A stretch of DNA of 64,000 nucleotides from Gammaproteobacteria bacterium (GTDB taxonomy: Bacteria; Pseudomonadota; Gammaproteobacteria; Burkholderiales; Nitrosomonadaceae). Within the stretch, counting starts at the first letter, position 1; the number at the start of each line of letters is the position of its first letter. Shown piece after piece: positions 36,495 to 46,433 of the stretch. Location of the stretch: assembly GCA_030431985.1 (NCBI GenBank), contig JAUIIB010000001.1, positions 1 to 64,000 on the forward strand. The letters are read 5' to 3'. Below the pieces are notes generated by a model. It had not been told where the DNA came from and made no database searches. It saw only the letters and a program-made list of their open reading frames with translations. Position numbers and translations under genes: made by a program.

Positions 36495-37610
36495 ATGATT
36501 CTAATTTTAGTTCCCAACACTCTGCCAGAAAGCTCCGAATATAAGCAGTTAATGGCATATCTTGCTAATCTTCCAGGCATTACTACGCGCGTACACACTG
36601 AAGTTGGTGCAGAGAAAACATTGACCGAGCTATATTTGATCGGCAATACCAAGTCGCTATCAACTGATGAAATCAGTAATTTGCCTTGCGTAGACCGTGT
36701 TGTACGTGTTTCTGAAGAATATCGTGTACTCGGAAGACACCAGAATGACACGCGTTCCACAAGTTTTGAGTATAACGGAGTAACATTTGGTCAGGATACG
36801 TTAAATGTTTTTGCTGGTTTGTGTGCCGTAGATACGCTTGAGCATGTGGAACTTATGATGAAGGTATTGCAGCAGGAAGGTCAGACATGCACACGTATGG
36901 GTGCCTACAAACCGAGAACGAGTCCGTATTCGTTTCAGGGTCATGGCAGTACTTGTCTTCCTTATGTGTTTGATCTGGCGGGAAAATATGATATAAAAGT
37001 CATTGCTATGGAGATTACGCATGAAGTGCATTTGGAAGAGATACGTACAGCGCTTCACCAAACAGGCAGTCCAACGGGCGTTATGTTACAAATCGGTACA
37101 CGGAATACCCAGAATTTTGAGTTGCTGAAAATAGTTGGTCGGCAGCAGACTTTTCCGGTATTAATCAAGCGGGGGTTTGGTATAACACTCGATGAGTCTT
37201 TAAATGCGGCTGAATATCTGGCCTCTGAGGGTAATCGGAAAGTAATTTTTGGTTTGCGGGGTATGAAGACAAATATGGGGGATCCGCACCGCAATTTTGT
37301 TGATTTCTCTCATGTTCCTGTCGTGAAACGACTGACACGAATGCCTGTTTGCATTGATCCGTCACACTCAGTGGGAACGCGTGCCGCTTCACCTGACGGT
37401 ACGCTGGATATTATGCATGCGACTGCTCAGGGTGTGATTGCAGGTGCTAATATGGTTTTAGTTGATTTTCATCCTGTTCCGAATAAAGCGTTGGTTGATG
37501 GACCGCAAGCGTTGTTAATAAAAGAATTGCCGCATTATCTGGAAGATGTGCGAATTGCGCGTGAGGCTTATTTAAAACGTGTTGAGCTCGCCAGGCGATT
37601 TAACACGTAA
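36495..37610 (+). CDS. aroF: DAHP synthase, class I-beta with N-terminal ferredoxin-like domain
   Basis: First enzyme of the shikimate pathway, condensing PEP and erythrose-4-phosphate. The 371-residue chain has an N-terminal ferredoxin-like regulatory domain (residues 1-80), then the catalytic barrel with GAYKPRTSPYSFQG near residue 136, GLRGMKTNMGDPHRN and IDPSHSVGTR. It belongs to the AroF-beta (Thermotoga/Bacillus-like) family and not the E. coli AroG type. No Shine-Dalgarno is obvious before the ATG. It precedes ispH by 54 bp in the same direction; the feedback effector cannot be told. Confidence 0.92.
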   Translation: MILILVPNTLPESSEYKQLMAYLANLPGITTRVHTEVGAEKTLTELYLIGNTKSLSTDEISNLPCVDRVVRVSEEYRVLGRHQNDTRSTSFEYNGVTFGQDTLNVFAGLCAVDTLEHVELMMKVLQQEGQTCTRMGAYKPRTSPYSFQGHGSTCLPYVFDLAGKYDIKVIAMEITHEVHLEEIRTALHQTGSPTGVMLQIGTRNTQNFELLKIVGRQQTFPVLIKRGFGITLDESLNAAEYLASEGNRKVIFGLRGMKTNMGDPHRNFVDFSHVPVVKRLTRMPVCIDPSHSVGTRAASPDGTLDIMHATAQGVIAGANMVLVDFHPVPNKALVDGPQALLIKELPHYLEDVRIAREAYLKRVELARRFNT

Positions 37611-37664
37611 ATGATTAATTGGTGGATTCGACTCGAGATACACCATTTTCATGGAGATAAATGA

Positions 37665-38609
37665 ATGATCAGAGTATTACTCTCAAATCCCCGGGGGTTT
37701 TGTGCAGGCGTTGATCGGGCGATTGGGATCGTAGAACGTGCATTATCGATGCATGGCGCGCCGATTTATGTGCGTCACGAAGTTGTGCATAATCGTTTCG
37801 TGGTAGAAGATCTTGAGAAAAAGGGCGCAGTTTTTGTAGAAGCATTGGATGAGGTGCCCAAAGACAGTATTTTAGTTTTTAGTGCTCACGGCGTTTCGCA
37901 TGCAGTCCGTAGAGAAGCTGCTAAAAGAGAGCTGAAAGTGTTTGATGCAACATGTCCACTGGTTACAAAGGTACATGTAGAAGTGGGTAAAATGCGTAAT
38001 GATGGTAAAGAAATCATTATGATAGGACACCAAGGTCATCCAGAAGTTGAAGGAACGATGGGGCAGGTTGAAGGTATTGATACGGGTATGTACCTGGTTG
38101 AAACCGAAGAGGATGTTGAAGAATTACAAGTTCGGGATGCTTCTAATTTAGCTTATGTAACACAAACGACTTTATCCGTTGATGACGCGGCTCGTATTGT
38201 TGATGCTTTAAAAAAACGCTTCCCATTGATTATGGGGCCAAAAAAAGATGATATTTGTTATGCAACTCAGAATCGTCAGGATGCTGTAAAAAAAATGGTT
38301 ACAGAATGTGATCTGGTGATTGTCGTTGGTTCTCCAAATAGTTCAAATTCTAATCGTTTATGTGAAGTTGCCAGGAATGCCAATGTGGAGGCTTATATGG
38401 TAGACAACGCCAAGCAGTTGGAAGATAAGTGGTTTGTTAACAAACACCAAATTGGAATTACAGCCGGTGCATCTGCGCCAGAGATATTAGTTCAACAGGT
38501 TATTGCGCGTATCAAACAAATTGGAGCCGAACAAACCGGTGAGGAAGTTACTGTCGAGGAATTAAGTGGTGTAGTAGAGTCGGTTGTTTTTCCTTTACCT
38601 AAAGCATGA
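37665..38609 (+). CDS. ispH: 4-Hydroxy-3-methylbut-2-enyl diphosphate reductase IspH
   Basis: Last enzyme of the MEP isoprenoid pathway, a 4Fe-4S protein giving IPP and DMAPP. At 314 residues it has the normal length. The three cluster cysteines are Cys13 in NPRGFCAGV, one in FDATCPLV near residue 97, and one in [11 protein letters not shown] near residue 198. HEVVHN and [11 protein letters not shown] are also present. GGAG lies 8 bases before the ATG. Its isoprenoid product feeds squalene and therefore hopanoids, whose late genes lie at 17592-23235. It is convergent with thiO. Confidence 0.97.
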   Translation: MIRVLLSNPRGFCAGVDRAIGIVERALSMHGAPIYVRHEVVHNRFVVEDLEKKGAVFVEALDEVPKDSILVFSAHGVSHAVRREAAKRELKVFDATCPLVTKVHVEVGKMRNDGKEIIMIGHQGHPEVEGTMGQVEGIDTGMYLVETEEDVEELQVRDASNLAYVTQTTLSVDDAARIVDALKKRFPLIMGPKKDDICYATQNRQDAVKKMVTECDLVIVVGSPNSSNSNRLCEVARNANVEAYMVDNAKQLEDKWFVNKHQIGITAGASAPEILVQQVIARIKQIGAEQTGEEVTVEELSGVVESVVFPLPKA

Positions 38610-38643
38610 GTTTTTAGGATTTTCATTATTCTGGATATTGCTA

Positions 38644-39747
38644 TTAGTCTTTCCAGCCAAACTGATAAGGATAAATATCCAACGGCTGGGTTGCGCCCAG
38701 AATAGCGTTCCCTAGAATTCTAGCACTGCCAGGTGCCATAGTAATGCCGTAGCGAAAATGTCCGCTGTTAACATATAAATTAGTTAAATTAGGATGTTGG
38801 CCTATAGTTGGGATGTTTCGATGGGTCGCCGGGCGAAGTCCTGACCATTGATGCACTATAGACGTTTTATATAACTCTGGGAGTATGGCTGATGCATTTT
38901 TTAACATCTGGTTTCGTGCGGATATGGTGATTTGTTTGTTAAACCCTTTGTCTTCCAATGTGCTCCCTACTAGAAGATGCCCATCTTTGCGGGGAATGAG
39001 ATATGTGTTGCCTTTGACATAAACAGCTGATATTGGCGGCTCCTCAAATTTAAATAACAGCATCTGACCGCAAATAGGCTTAATTTCTAGGTTGAAAGCA
39101 TATTGCCCAAGAACTTCCTTACTCCAAGTGCCTGCAGTTATGGCATAGTCATTCGCAGTAAATTTTCCGCGTGATGTTTGAAGCGATCTGACGCGACCCT
39201 GTTTAACCGTAAGATTGTGAACAGTACAATTTTCCATTATCTGTCCTCCTAGCCTAATTACATGTCGGTGAAGAGCGCGTAATAGCCTCGGATTGCGAAT
39301 TTGTGCAATACTGGGCAGAAAGATCGTTCTTGTTTCTGCTTCACTGTGACTAACCTTTTTGTTTCTTTCAGTAGAAATATGCTGGGGTAATTCTAATTGA
39401 TGCATATTGGCATTGTTTCTTGAGCACCAATGTATTGCTGAACCCAAGTCATATGGTGGCAAAATTAACATTCCGCATTGATGGTATTCTGGATTAATGC
39501 CGGTAACCGCATGTAACCTTGCAGTCCACTCTGGAAACAGATTGACACTAAACTTCGTCAAGCATGTAACGGGCTGAGGGTAATTCCAGGGAATCAGTGG
39601 TGACAAAATGCCGCCGCCAGCCCATGAACACTCTTTTCCCACATACTCACGTTCCAAAATTAATACATTTAAGCCTTGTTGCAGTAAATACTCAGCTGTC
39701 GCTAAGCCAATGATACCTGCGCCAACTACGATAACGTCATATTTCAT
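38644..39747 (-). CDS. thiO: Glycine oxidase ThiO, FAD-dependent
   Basis: Oxidises glycine to iminoglycine for the thiazole of thiamine. The 367-residue DAO-family flavoprotein has the FAD-binding VVGAGIIGLATAEYL at residues 7-20, ECSWAGGGILSP near residue 40, and the C-terminal GLRPATHRNIPTIG and NSGHFRYGITMAPGSA, typical of ThiO. No thiazole gene lies beside it; it is divergent from the minor pilin operon and convergent with ispH. A general D-amino-acid dehydrogenase is the alternative, but the motifs favour ThiO. Confidence 0.88.
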   Translation of the reverse strand: MKYDVIVVGAGIIGLATAEYLLQQGLNVLILEREYVGKECSWAGGGILSPLIPWNYPQPVTCLTKFSVNLFPEWTARLHAVTGINPEYHQCGMLILPPYDLGSAIHWCSRNNANMHQLELPQHISTERNKKVSHSEAETRTIFLPSIAQIRNPRLLRALHRHVIRLGGQIMENCTVHNLTVKQGRVRSLQTSRGKFTANDYAITAGTWSKEVLGQYAFNLEIKPICGQMLLFKFEEPPISAVYVKGNTYLIPRKDGHLLVGSTLEDKGFNKQITISARNQMLKNASAILPELYKTSIVHQWSGLRPATHRNIPTIGQHPNLTNLYVNSGHFRYGITMAPGSARILGNAILGATQPLDIYPYQFGWKD

Positions 39748-39915
39748 TCTAATCGTACTATTTGATTCTTAAATAAATTAAGGAATACATAATGAATTAT
39801 AAAGTAGCATAAAAATTAAACGTGCAAGTTTAAGTTAAAAAACATTAAAGTCGAATTGAATTTTTGTCGTAACAATAAAAACGAAGCATCTTCATCGTTT
39901 TTACAAAAGTATAAA

Positions 39916-40437
39916 GTGATAAATCTTGCGATAAATAAAGGATTCACCATAATCGAGCTACTTGTTACTTTAAGTGTAGGGGCAATCTTATTAACAGTGG
40001 CAATGCCAAGTTATCGAGAGTTTGTGCAAGAAAGTCGAATTTCTACACAAAGTAATAGTTTTTTATCTTCTACTATGTTGGCAAAAAGCGAAGCAATAAA
40101 GAGAAACAGCACTGTAACGATTTGTCCGAGTACAAATGGTACTGCATGTACCGGTGGAACAGTTTGGTCAAATGGTTGGATTGTTTTTGCAGATGCAAGC
40201 AGCGACGGTGTAGTTGATGGTGGCGAGGAGGTTATACAGGTAAATGCTGCATTTACCGGAGGTAATACTTTACAGAGTGGAGCACGTGCACGTGTGACTT
40301 TTACAGCAAATGGTTTTTCTATGGGCTTTACTGATACGTTTTCCATATGTGATAGTCGAGGTGTTGCCCACTCACGGGCCTTGATATTGAATAACCAAGG
40401 CCGTATGCGTACTGAAAAAGGAACGGGTACATGTTGA
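39916..40437 (+). CDS. fimT: Type IV minor pilin FimT/FimU (GspH-like)
   Basis: First gene of a six-gene pilus operon. The prepilin peptidase site is NKGFTIIELLVTLSVG: cleavage after Gly, then Phe with Glu at +5. The C-terminal half carries GspH-type beta strands and four cysteines. The start is uncertain. The GTG at 39916 gives a normal short leader of nine residues, whereas a TTG at 39856 would give a leader of about 29; no good Shine-Dalgarno precedes either. Minor pilins FimT/FimU prime pilus assembly and in some bacteria bind DNA. Its stop overlaps the pilV start by 7 bp. Confidence 0.85.
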   Translation: MINLAINKGFTIIELLVTLSVGAILLTVAMPSYREFVQESRISTQSNSFLSSTMLAKSEAIKRNSTVTICPSTNGTACTGGTVWSNGWIVFADASSDGVVDGGEEVIQVNAAFTGGNTLQSGARARVTFTANGFSMGFTDTFSICDSRGVAHSRALILNNQGRMRTEKGTGTC

Positions 40438-40931
40438 ATTTTATCGGTCAGTCTCCTAGTAGAAGATATACCTCTAGAGGTTTCAGTATGCTGGAGGTGT
40501 TAATTACCATATTAATTTTGTCGCTTGGGTTGCTGGGAATGGCGGGATTAATTACGACAGGCATGAAAAGTAATGCTACAGCACATTTTCGTTCTATTGC
40601 CATACATCAAACCCAGGATATCGCAGATCGCATGCGCGCCAATTTAGCAGGAGTGCGAAGCGGAGTATACGATAACCTGACAACAGCTATTCCTGCCAGT
40701 AATGATTGTGTGGCTGCTGGCTGTGATACCACTCAGATGGCGGTATATGATCATGCGCAATGGAACACTGCTAATGCAAATTTGTTACCCAACGGTCGGG
40801 GAACAGTAGTCGGCGACTTGGCTAATGGATATGTTATTACGATGATGTGGGCTGAAAAGGATAGAGGGGGTGGATGTCAGGGTGCTGTGCCTGCGGAAAC
40901 AAGATGTTTTCAAACAAGGTTTGTGCCATGA
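40431..40931 (+). CDS. pilV: Type IV minor pilin PilV
   Basis: A 166-residue minor pilin. The leader ends in SRGFSMLEVLITILILSLGLLGMAGL, the typical PilV/GspI N-terminal helix with Glu at +5 of the mature chain. QTQDIADRMRANLAGV, near residue 66, is a family hallmark. Four cysteines lie in the globular part. The protein joins PilW, PilX, FimT and PilE in the priming complex at the pilus tip together with PilY1. Its start lies inside fimT and its stop overlaps the pilW start (ATGA), so translation is coupled. Confidence 0.9.
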   Translation: MLNFIGQSPSRRYTSRGFSMLEVLITILILSLGLLGMAGLITTGMKSNATAHFRSIAIHQTQDIADRMRANLAGVRSGVYDNLTTAIPASNDCVAAGCDTTQMAVYDHAQWNTANANLLPNGRGTVVGDLANGYVITMMWAEKDRGGGCQGAVPAETRCFQTRFVP

Positions 40932-41686
40932 CTCAGTTTGAAAAATCAAAGCAAGGTGGTTTTACCTTGGTCGAAATGATGATTGCTTTGACACTTGGCC
41001 TGATAATACTTTTGGTTATTGGAACAGTATTTGTTAGTAGCAGCCAGACATTCCGTGTTCAAGATGATAATGCCCGTATCCAGGAAAGTGGACGTTTTGT
41101 GCTCGAGGTTATTGGGCGCAGTATTAAACAGGCAGGGCATGCAGATATACCCTTTACAGGATTCAAAGTCGCATTTTCTGGAGATGCTATTAATGGTGTC
41201 GACGGTGGAGCCGGAGTCGCGGATACGTTAACCATACAATATGACGGTGTTATAGGTGGCAGCGATTGCGAAGGTGCGGGTGTAGCCGCTGCTGGAACTA
41301 TTATTCAAAATCATTTTAATGTGGATGCTGCTAATGCACAACTTCGGTGTGATGGAGAAATTAACGTAACGCCACCTATAGTTGGTGCAGTTCCCTCTGG
41401 TGTTGTTCTTGCAGACAACGTAGAGGATCTTCAAATTGTCTACGGTATCGATACTGTCGGAGATCAGTCGGCTAATCAGTATGTTTCAACACCGGTTGAT
41501 TGGAATCAGGTTGTAACAGCTCGTGTTTGTGCTTTAGTGCGTTCTGACAAAACTAACATCGCTACTGTTGGAAATAACTACCTGGATTGTAATGGGGCCT
41601 TAGCTGCTGTTCCTGCAGATGGTCGGCTAAGACGTGCATTCTCTGCCACGTTCAACTTGCGAAATAGAATCAATATCTTGCCATGA
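40928..41686 (+). CDS. pilW: Type IV minor pilin PilW
   Basis: A 252-residue minor pilin (GspJ-like). The prepilin motif GGFTLVEMMIALTLGLIILLVIG near residue 10 is followed by SSQTFRVQDDNARIQESGRF and IGRSIKQAGH, which are hallmarks of PilW. The start at 40928 overlaps the pilV stop codon and gives a nine-residue leader; a longer frame start at 40874 is unlikely. It overlaps pilX by 4 bp. Confidence 0.9.
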   Translation: MTQFEKSKQGGFTLVEMMIALTLGLIILLVIGTVFVSSSQTFRVQDDNARIQESGRFVLEVIGRSIKQAGHADIPFTGFKVAFSGDAINGVDGGAGVADTLTIQYDGVIGGSDCEGAGVAAAGTIIQNHFNVDAANAQLRCDGEINVTPPIVGAVPSGVVLADNVEDLQIVYGIDTVGDQSANQYVSTPVDWNQVVTARVCALVRSDKTNIATVGNNYLDCNGALAAVPADGRLRRAFSATFNLRNRINILP

Positions 41687-42273
41687 TGTCACACATTACT
41701 TTGCCACAGCATCAAGTTGGTGCAACATTTGCAACTGGACTGATTTTTTTGGTTGTTCTTACTCTTTTTGGAACTGCAGCAATGAAGACGGCAGGTATGG
41801 AAGAGCGCATGTCAGGTAATTTACGCGATCGTAACCTTGCGCATCAAGCTGCAGAGATGGCATTGCGTTATGCGGAACAACATGTCCGCGATAACGATCC
41901 GATAACAAATGCGCCGAATCCAATAGATGGTGTTGTAGGTTTTGATCAAGCTTGTACGAATGGGTTATGTTACTACGGTGCTGGGATGCCAGCACCTGGT
42001 GAACCAGGTAATCCAGGCGATCCTGCATGGATTACCTACTGCACTCCAGATTGTCCTATAAATTATCTTGTGGGGACAGTATTTAGCGTTGATGGTGTGA
42101 ATTATACCGCTCCTGCATTACCAGCGGGTGTACCCGCACCGACTTATATCATTGAGGGTATAAGAAAAACACCGCCTGGAAATGGTGTTCGATATTACTA
42201 CCGGATTACTGTTCGTGCTCAAGGTGCAAAGCCAGGTACTGTTGTGCAATTGCAGGAAATTTTCAGACCTTAA
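41683..42273 (+). CDS. pilX: Type IV minor pilin PilX
   Basis: A 196-residue minor pilin (GspK-like). The leader HQVGATFATGLIFLVVLTLFGTAAMKTAGMEERMSGN fits PilX, in which the usual GxxLx4 rule is relaxed and Glu+5 is missing. ERMSGNLRDRNLAHQAAEMALRYAE follows and is the strongest family signature. Two pairs of cysteines lie near residues 86-116. It precedes pilY1 by 31 bp and is coupled to pilW by a 4-bp overlap. Confidence 0.9.
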   Translation: MMSHITLPQHQVGATFATGLIFLVVLTLFGTAAMKTAGMEERMSGNLRDRNLAHQAAEMALRYAEQHVRDNDPITNAPNPIDGVVGFDQACTNGLCYYGAGMPAPGEPGNPGDPAWITYCTPDCPINYLVGTVFSVDGVNYTAPALPAGVPAPTYIIEGIRKTPPGNGVRYYYRITVRAQGAKPGTVVQLQEIFRP

Positions 42274-42304
42274 AACAAATTAGATAGGGCTTCTAAGAAT
42301 TTAT

Positions 42305-45300
42305 ATGGAGATCAAGGCCATGAGGGAAAATTTGACACGTTCGTTATTATTTTCAGGCGTTTTTTTTCTGCAAGTTTCTTTTGTGGTTCCGGCATACGCC
42401 TTACCGCCGTTATCGAATAGCCCACTTTTTCTAGGTGGAAATATTTCACCAAATGTGATGTTTACGCTTGATGATTCGGGGTCAATGCACTTTGAAATTA
42501 TGCCGCAGGATTTAATTATTCAATCTGTACGCTATACATTTCCTCGGGCTTCTAATGTTTATGGTCCTAGCGATTATAGTAAATATGTCGTGGGTTTCGA
42601 CACGCCAAATAAATACACGGCCTCTTTACGTTCCAGCCATGTTAACAAAATTTATTATGATCCCACAGTAATGTATTTGCCATGGAGTAATGAAGATGGA
42701 TCGCTGATGAATAATGCCAATCCGACATGTGCACCCCATAACCCTGTCAATACGGCAGCGGGTTGTCGCAATTTAACTGTAAACAATACAGAAACGGCAC
42801 GTTGGTTAAGGGACAATGGAACTCGAACATCCTGGCAGTCGAGAACATTTTATCCTGCCGTTTATTTTCAATATAACAGTGGCAGTGTCAATTCGGCGAG
42901 TAGCTACACGCAAATTGAAATCAAGTCTTCAACACCGACATATACTGGAGGTTCTAATCGACTTGATTGTGCAGCTATTTTTACATGTACATACAATGAA
43001 GAAATACAGAATTTTGCCAATTGGTATACGTATTATCGCTCACGGGTGCTATTGGCTCGCGCAGGTATTGGTAGGGCATTTGCTGCGCAAGGCAATACGA
43101 TGCGTGTTGGCTTTGCAGCTATCAATAAAGGCTCGGGGACTATTGATGGCAAATCAACATCAGTTATTGTAAAGGGTGTTAGGCAGTTTACTGGTACAGA
43201 TAGAGCAAATTTTTTTGATGTTCTGTACGATCATGCCATCCCAGCTGCCGGAACACCTCTTCGGAATGCTGTAGATAAGGTTGGAGAATATTTCGAACGT
43301 AATGATGATAAAGGGCCCTGGAGTGAGACGCCGGGATCGAATGGTGGTGTTGAATATGAATGTCGCCAAAATTACAATATATTGATGACTGACGGATATT
43401 GGAATGGCTCTACACCATCGGGTATTGGTAATTCTGATAATACGGCAGGTTCGAGTATTACTAATCATTCTTCACCGGCAATACCGGCAACTTACTCCTA
43501 TTTACCCGAGCTACCCTATTCAGACAGTTATAGCAATACACTTGCTGACGTGACGATGCATTACTGGAAAAAAGATTTACGCACCGATATGCAGAACAAC
43601 GTTCCGACTAATCCTGCCGATCCAGCTTTTTGGCAGCATATGTCTACTTTTACTGTGGGGCTGGGTGTTAGCGGTTCATTAGCCGAGATACCTTCTGGTT
43701 CAGATGTATGGCCAGATCCATCTACGAACGATACCGCGAAAATTGACGATTTATGGCACGCAGCAGTTAATGGCCGTGGTGATTTTTTCAGTGCGGCTAA
43801 CCCGGCAATTTTTGCAGAATCTTTGTCAAGTTCATTGTCAACAATCGTTGCACGAACGGGATCTGCATCTGCTGTAGCTGCTAACTCAAATTCTCTGATG
43901 ACGAATGGTCGTATTTATCAAGCAAAATTCAACAGTGGTGACTGGAGCGGACAACTCTTATCAATTCCAATTGATGCGGCTGGTAATTTGGGTGCATTAG
44001 AATGGGAAGCTAGTTCTGTTTCACTGGCGCCTGCTTCAGTTAATCCATCGGCACGTGTGATTATCACCAAGGGAAATACCGATGGTGTGGCGTTTGAATA
44101 TGCAAATCTTACGGCGGTTCAGAAGGCATTCTTAGATCAAGATGCTGTTGGCGTAGTTGACAACTGTGGTCTGGAAAGAGTGTCTTTTCTCCGTGGCGGT
44201 AGTAATAATGAAGGGAGCGGAACATTTAGTTGTGTAAGCGCTTCGACGATAGATAAATTCAGGAATCGTACTACTAGTAAGCTTGGTGATATCGTAAACT
44301 CAGGTCCTTTCTACGTAGGAAGGCCACGTGCTGGCCATTCCAATGTCGATCATCCTGGTTATGCAGCATTTAATTCTGCGTATAAAGACCGTTTGCCCGT
44401 TGTATATGTTGGTTCAAATGATGGTATTTTGCATGGCTTCAATGCGTGCATTCCCGGAGTATCTGCAGGTTGTTCAGCAGCTGATGCTGGCAAGGAACTC
44501 ATAACATATATACCGAGTATGGTTTATGAAAATTTAAGCAGATTGACCGATAAAGATTATAACGCCAATCATCGTTATTTTGTCGATGGTTCTCCAATGG
44601 TAGCTGACGCATACACAGGTACGTCACCAACCTGGAAAAGTGTATTGGTAGGTGGATTAAATGGAGGAGGTAAAGGATTTTTTGCGCTAGATGTAACTGA
44701 TCCATCTGGTGCTGGTTCAGCACCTGCATTTGCTGTTGCTAATGCAGCAAGTTTACTCCTTTGGGAGTTTTCTGATACAGATGATGTAGATGTGGGTTAC
44801 AGCTACAATTATCCTCCCATAAACCCATTTACAGGGGAGGCGAAACAAATTGCGAAAATGGAAAATGGCAAATGGGCGGTCATCGTCGGCAATGGCTACA
44901 ACAGTGACAACGGCAAGGCAGCACTTTATATCCTTTTTCTAACGGGCGGCGAAGACGGTAGTTGGACTGCTGGCACAGATTATATAAAGCTCGTTGCCGA
45001 TACTGGAACAGGTAATGGATTGTCAACACCTTTTCCATTCGATTCTGATGGCAATGGAAAGATAGATGTCATTTATGCGGGTGATATTAAAGGCAATTTA
45101 TGGAAATTTGATGTGAGTTCGAATTCGTCAGCGAGTTGGAATGTCGCAATTGGTGGCCAACCTCTTTTTGTTGCGGGAACTAGTAAACCTATTATTGCTC
45201 CTCCAGCAATCAGTCTACATCCCGATGGAGGGCAATTGGTATTGTTCGGAACAGGTAAGTATCTTGAGACTGGAGATACAACCAATACCGATACTCAAAG

Positions 45301-45823
45301 TATTTACGGTATATGGGACCATAACACTTCAACCACGGTCGCAATTGGCGAATTAGTGCAACAAGTAATAACGGATGCTTCAGTTAGAACCGCTTCGCAG
45401 AACCCGGTTAGTTATTCGCCAACGGTTAAAGGTTGGTATTTTGATTTGCCGATAAGTGGTGAGCGATTGACAGGTATTCCTGCCTTGGAAGATGGTTTGT
45501 TTACTTTTACTACCATTATTCCATCTACATCACCATGTGATTTTGGTGGAAGAGGCTTTGTAAATACAGTAGATTTCCTGACAGGAGGAATGCTGTCATT
45601 TCCTGCATTTGATATTAACAGAAATAACCGGATTGGATATGACGATGGATTTTCGGCAGGTGTTGAGATCGGTTTTTCTGTCGGCGGTGTTACAAGAATT
45701 CGGGGTACGTCGGAGGATGTATTGGTATCTTCAAGAGCTGATGGCACATTAATCAAGACGCCGGCTACTAAAGGGTTAGCTGGGCTTCGTGGAAGAATTA
45801 CATGGCGCGAGCTTATTCAGTAA
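42305..45823 (+). CDS. pilY1: Type IV pilus tip adhesin and assembly factor PilY1
   Basis: A 1,172-residue secreted protein, the usual PilY1 size. A signal peptide (to about residue 32) precedes a von Willebrand A-like N-terminal region with the MIDAS-like TLDDSGSMHFE near residue 55. The C-terminal half is a PilY1 beta-propeller (VYVGSNDGILHGFNA near residue 700). A calcium-binding loop DSDGNGKIDVIYAGD starts at residue 913. A second DxNxN-type loop (DINRNNRIGYDDG) lies near the C-terminus. PilY1 helps pilus extension, adhesion and surface sensing. Met6 (42320) has GGAG 9 bases upstream and may be the real start. Confidence 0.94.
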   Translation: MEIKAMRENLTRSLLFSGVFFLQVSFVVPAYALPPLSNSPLFLGGNISPNVMFTLDDSGSMHFEIMPQDLIIQSVRYTFPRASNVYGPSDYSKYVVGFDTPNKYTASLRSSHVNKIYYDPTVMYLPWSNEDGSLMNNANPTCAPHNPVNTAAGCRNLTVNNTETARWLRDNGTRTSWQSRTFYPAVYFQYNSGSVNSASSYTQIEIKSSTPTYTGGSNRLDCAAIFTCTYNEEIQNFANWYTYYRSRVLLARAGIGRAFAAQGNTMRVGFAAINKGSGTIDGKSTSVIVKGVRQFTGTDRANFFDVLYDHAIPAAGTPLRNAVDKVGEYFERNDDKGPWSETPGSNGGVEYECRQNYNILMTDGYWNGSTPSGIGNSDNTAGSSITNHSSPAIPATYSYLPELPYSDSYSNTLADVTMHYWKKDLRTDMQNNVPTNPADPAFWQHMSTFTVGLGVSGSLAEIPSGSDVWPDPSTNDTAKIDDLWHAAVNGRGDFFSAANPAIFAESLSSSLSTIVARTGSASAVAANSNSLMTNGRIYQAKFNSGDWSGQLLSIPIDAAGNLGALEWEASSVSLAPASVNPSARVIITKGNTDGVAFEYANLTAVQKAFLDQDAVGVVDNCGLERVSFLRGGSNNEGSGTFSCVSASTIDKFRNRTTSKLGDIVNSGPFYVGRPRAGHSNVDHPGYAAFNSAYKDRLPVVYVGSNDGILHGFNACIPGVSAGCSAADAGKELITYIPSMVYENLSRLTDKDYNANHRYFVDGSPMVADAYTGTSPTWKSVLVGGLNGGGKGFFALDVTDPSGAGSAPAFAVANAASLLLWEFSDTDDVDVGYSYNYPPINPFTGEAKQIAKMENGKWAVIVGNGYNSDNGKAALYILFLTGGEDGSWTAGTDYIKLVADTGTGNGLSTPFPFDSDGNGKIDVIYAGDIKGNLWKFDVSSNSSASWNVAIGGQPLFVAGTSKPIIAPPAISLHPDGGQLVLFGTGKYLETGDTTNTDTQSIYGIWDHNTSTTVAIGELVQQVITDASVRTASQNPVSYSPTVKGWYFDLPISGERLTGIPALEDGLFTFTTIIPSTSPCDFGGRGFVNTVDFLTGGMLSFPAFDINRNNRIGYDDGFSAGVEIGFSVGGVTRIRGTSEDVLVSSRADGTLIKTPATKGLAGLRGRITWRELIQ

Positions 45824-45883
45824 ACAATCTCTTTAACATAATAGAGAAGTAGATGTGTTTAATTTGTGTTGGAGGAATTCGAG

Positions 45884-46312
45884 ATGAAATTCAAGGGAAA
45901 TGTCATTGTATCCAGAGGTTTCACATTAATTGAGTTGCTTATAGCTGTTGCGATTGTAGGTATTCTAACGGCCGTTGCTTTGCCTTCCTACCAGAACTAT
46001 GTGAGGGATTCAAATCGGGCTGTTGCGAAAGCAATTTTGTATGAAAATGCTCAGTTCATGGAGCAATTTTATACGGAAAATAATCGTTATGATCAAGATC
46101 TGGCAGGTAATGTTGTTGTAATACCTATAGCTCAATCTCCCAGGACAGGGGTTGCTCAATATCAGATTACACGCGTAGTTACAAACGCTACATTTACTTT
46201 GCAGGCGACTCCTGTTGGTTCAATGGTTGGCGATACATGCGGAGCGCTCACACTAACTAATACCGGATTGCAGGGTGCTGGTGGCGATGTTGCAGCATGT
46301 TGGAATCGTTGA
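45884..46312 (+). CDS. pilE: Type IV minor pilin PilE
   Basis: A 142-residue pilin-like protein. The leader MKFKGNVIVSRG precedes FTLIELLIAVAIVGILTAVALPSYQNYV, a canonical type IVa pilin helix with Glu+5. AQFMEQFYTENNRYDQ near residue 70 and two cysteines in the C-terminal loop (CGALTLTN and AACWNR) match minor pilin PilE of the Pseudomonas-type operon. The start at 45884 has GGAGG 8 bases upstream; a GTG at 45866 is discarded. It is the last gene of the operon. The main pilin gene is not in the window. Confidence 0.9.
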   Translation: MKFKGNVIVSRGFTLIELLIAVAIVGILTAVALPSYQNYVRDSNRAVAKAILYENAQFMEQFYTENNRYDQDLAGNVVVIPIAQSPRTGVAQYQITRVVTNATFTLQATPVGSMVGDTCGALTLTNTGLQGAGGDVAACWNR

Positions 46313-46433
46313 TCTATATTTCAGAGAGATTATCAGAAAATAAGGGAATGATTGTAGATCAGACGTAATGCTGAGACTGTTCTACGACAGTGGGTTGCTT
46401 AATACGGGGTTTTTAAAGGATGGTCTTGTATTG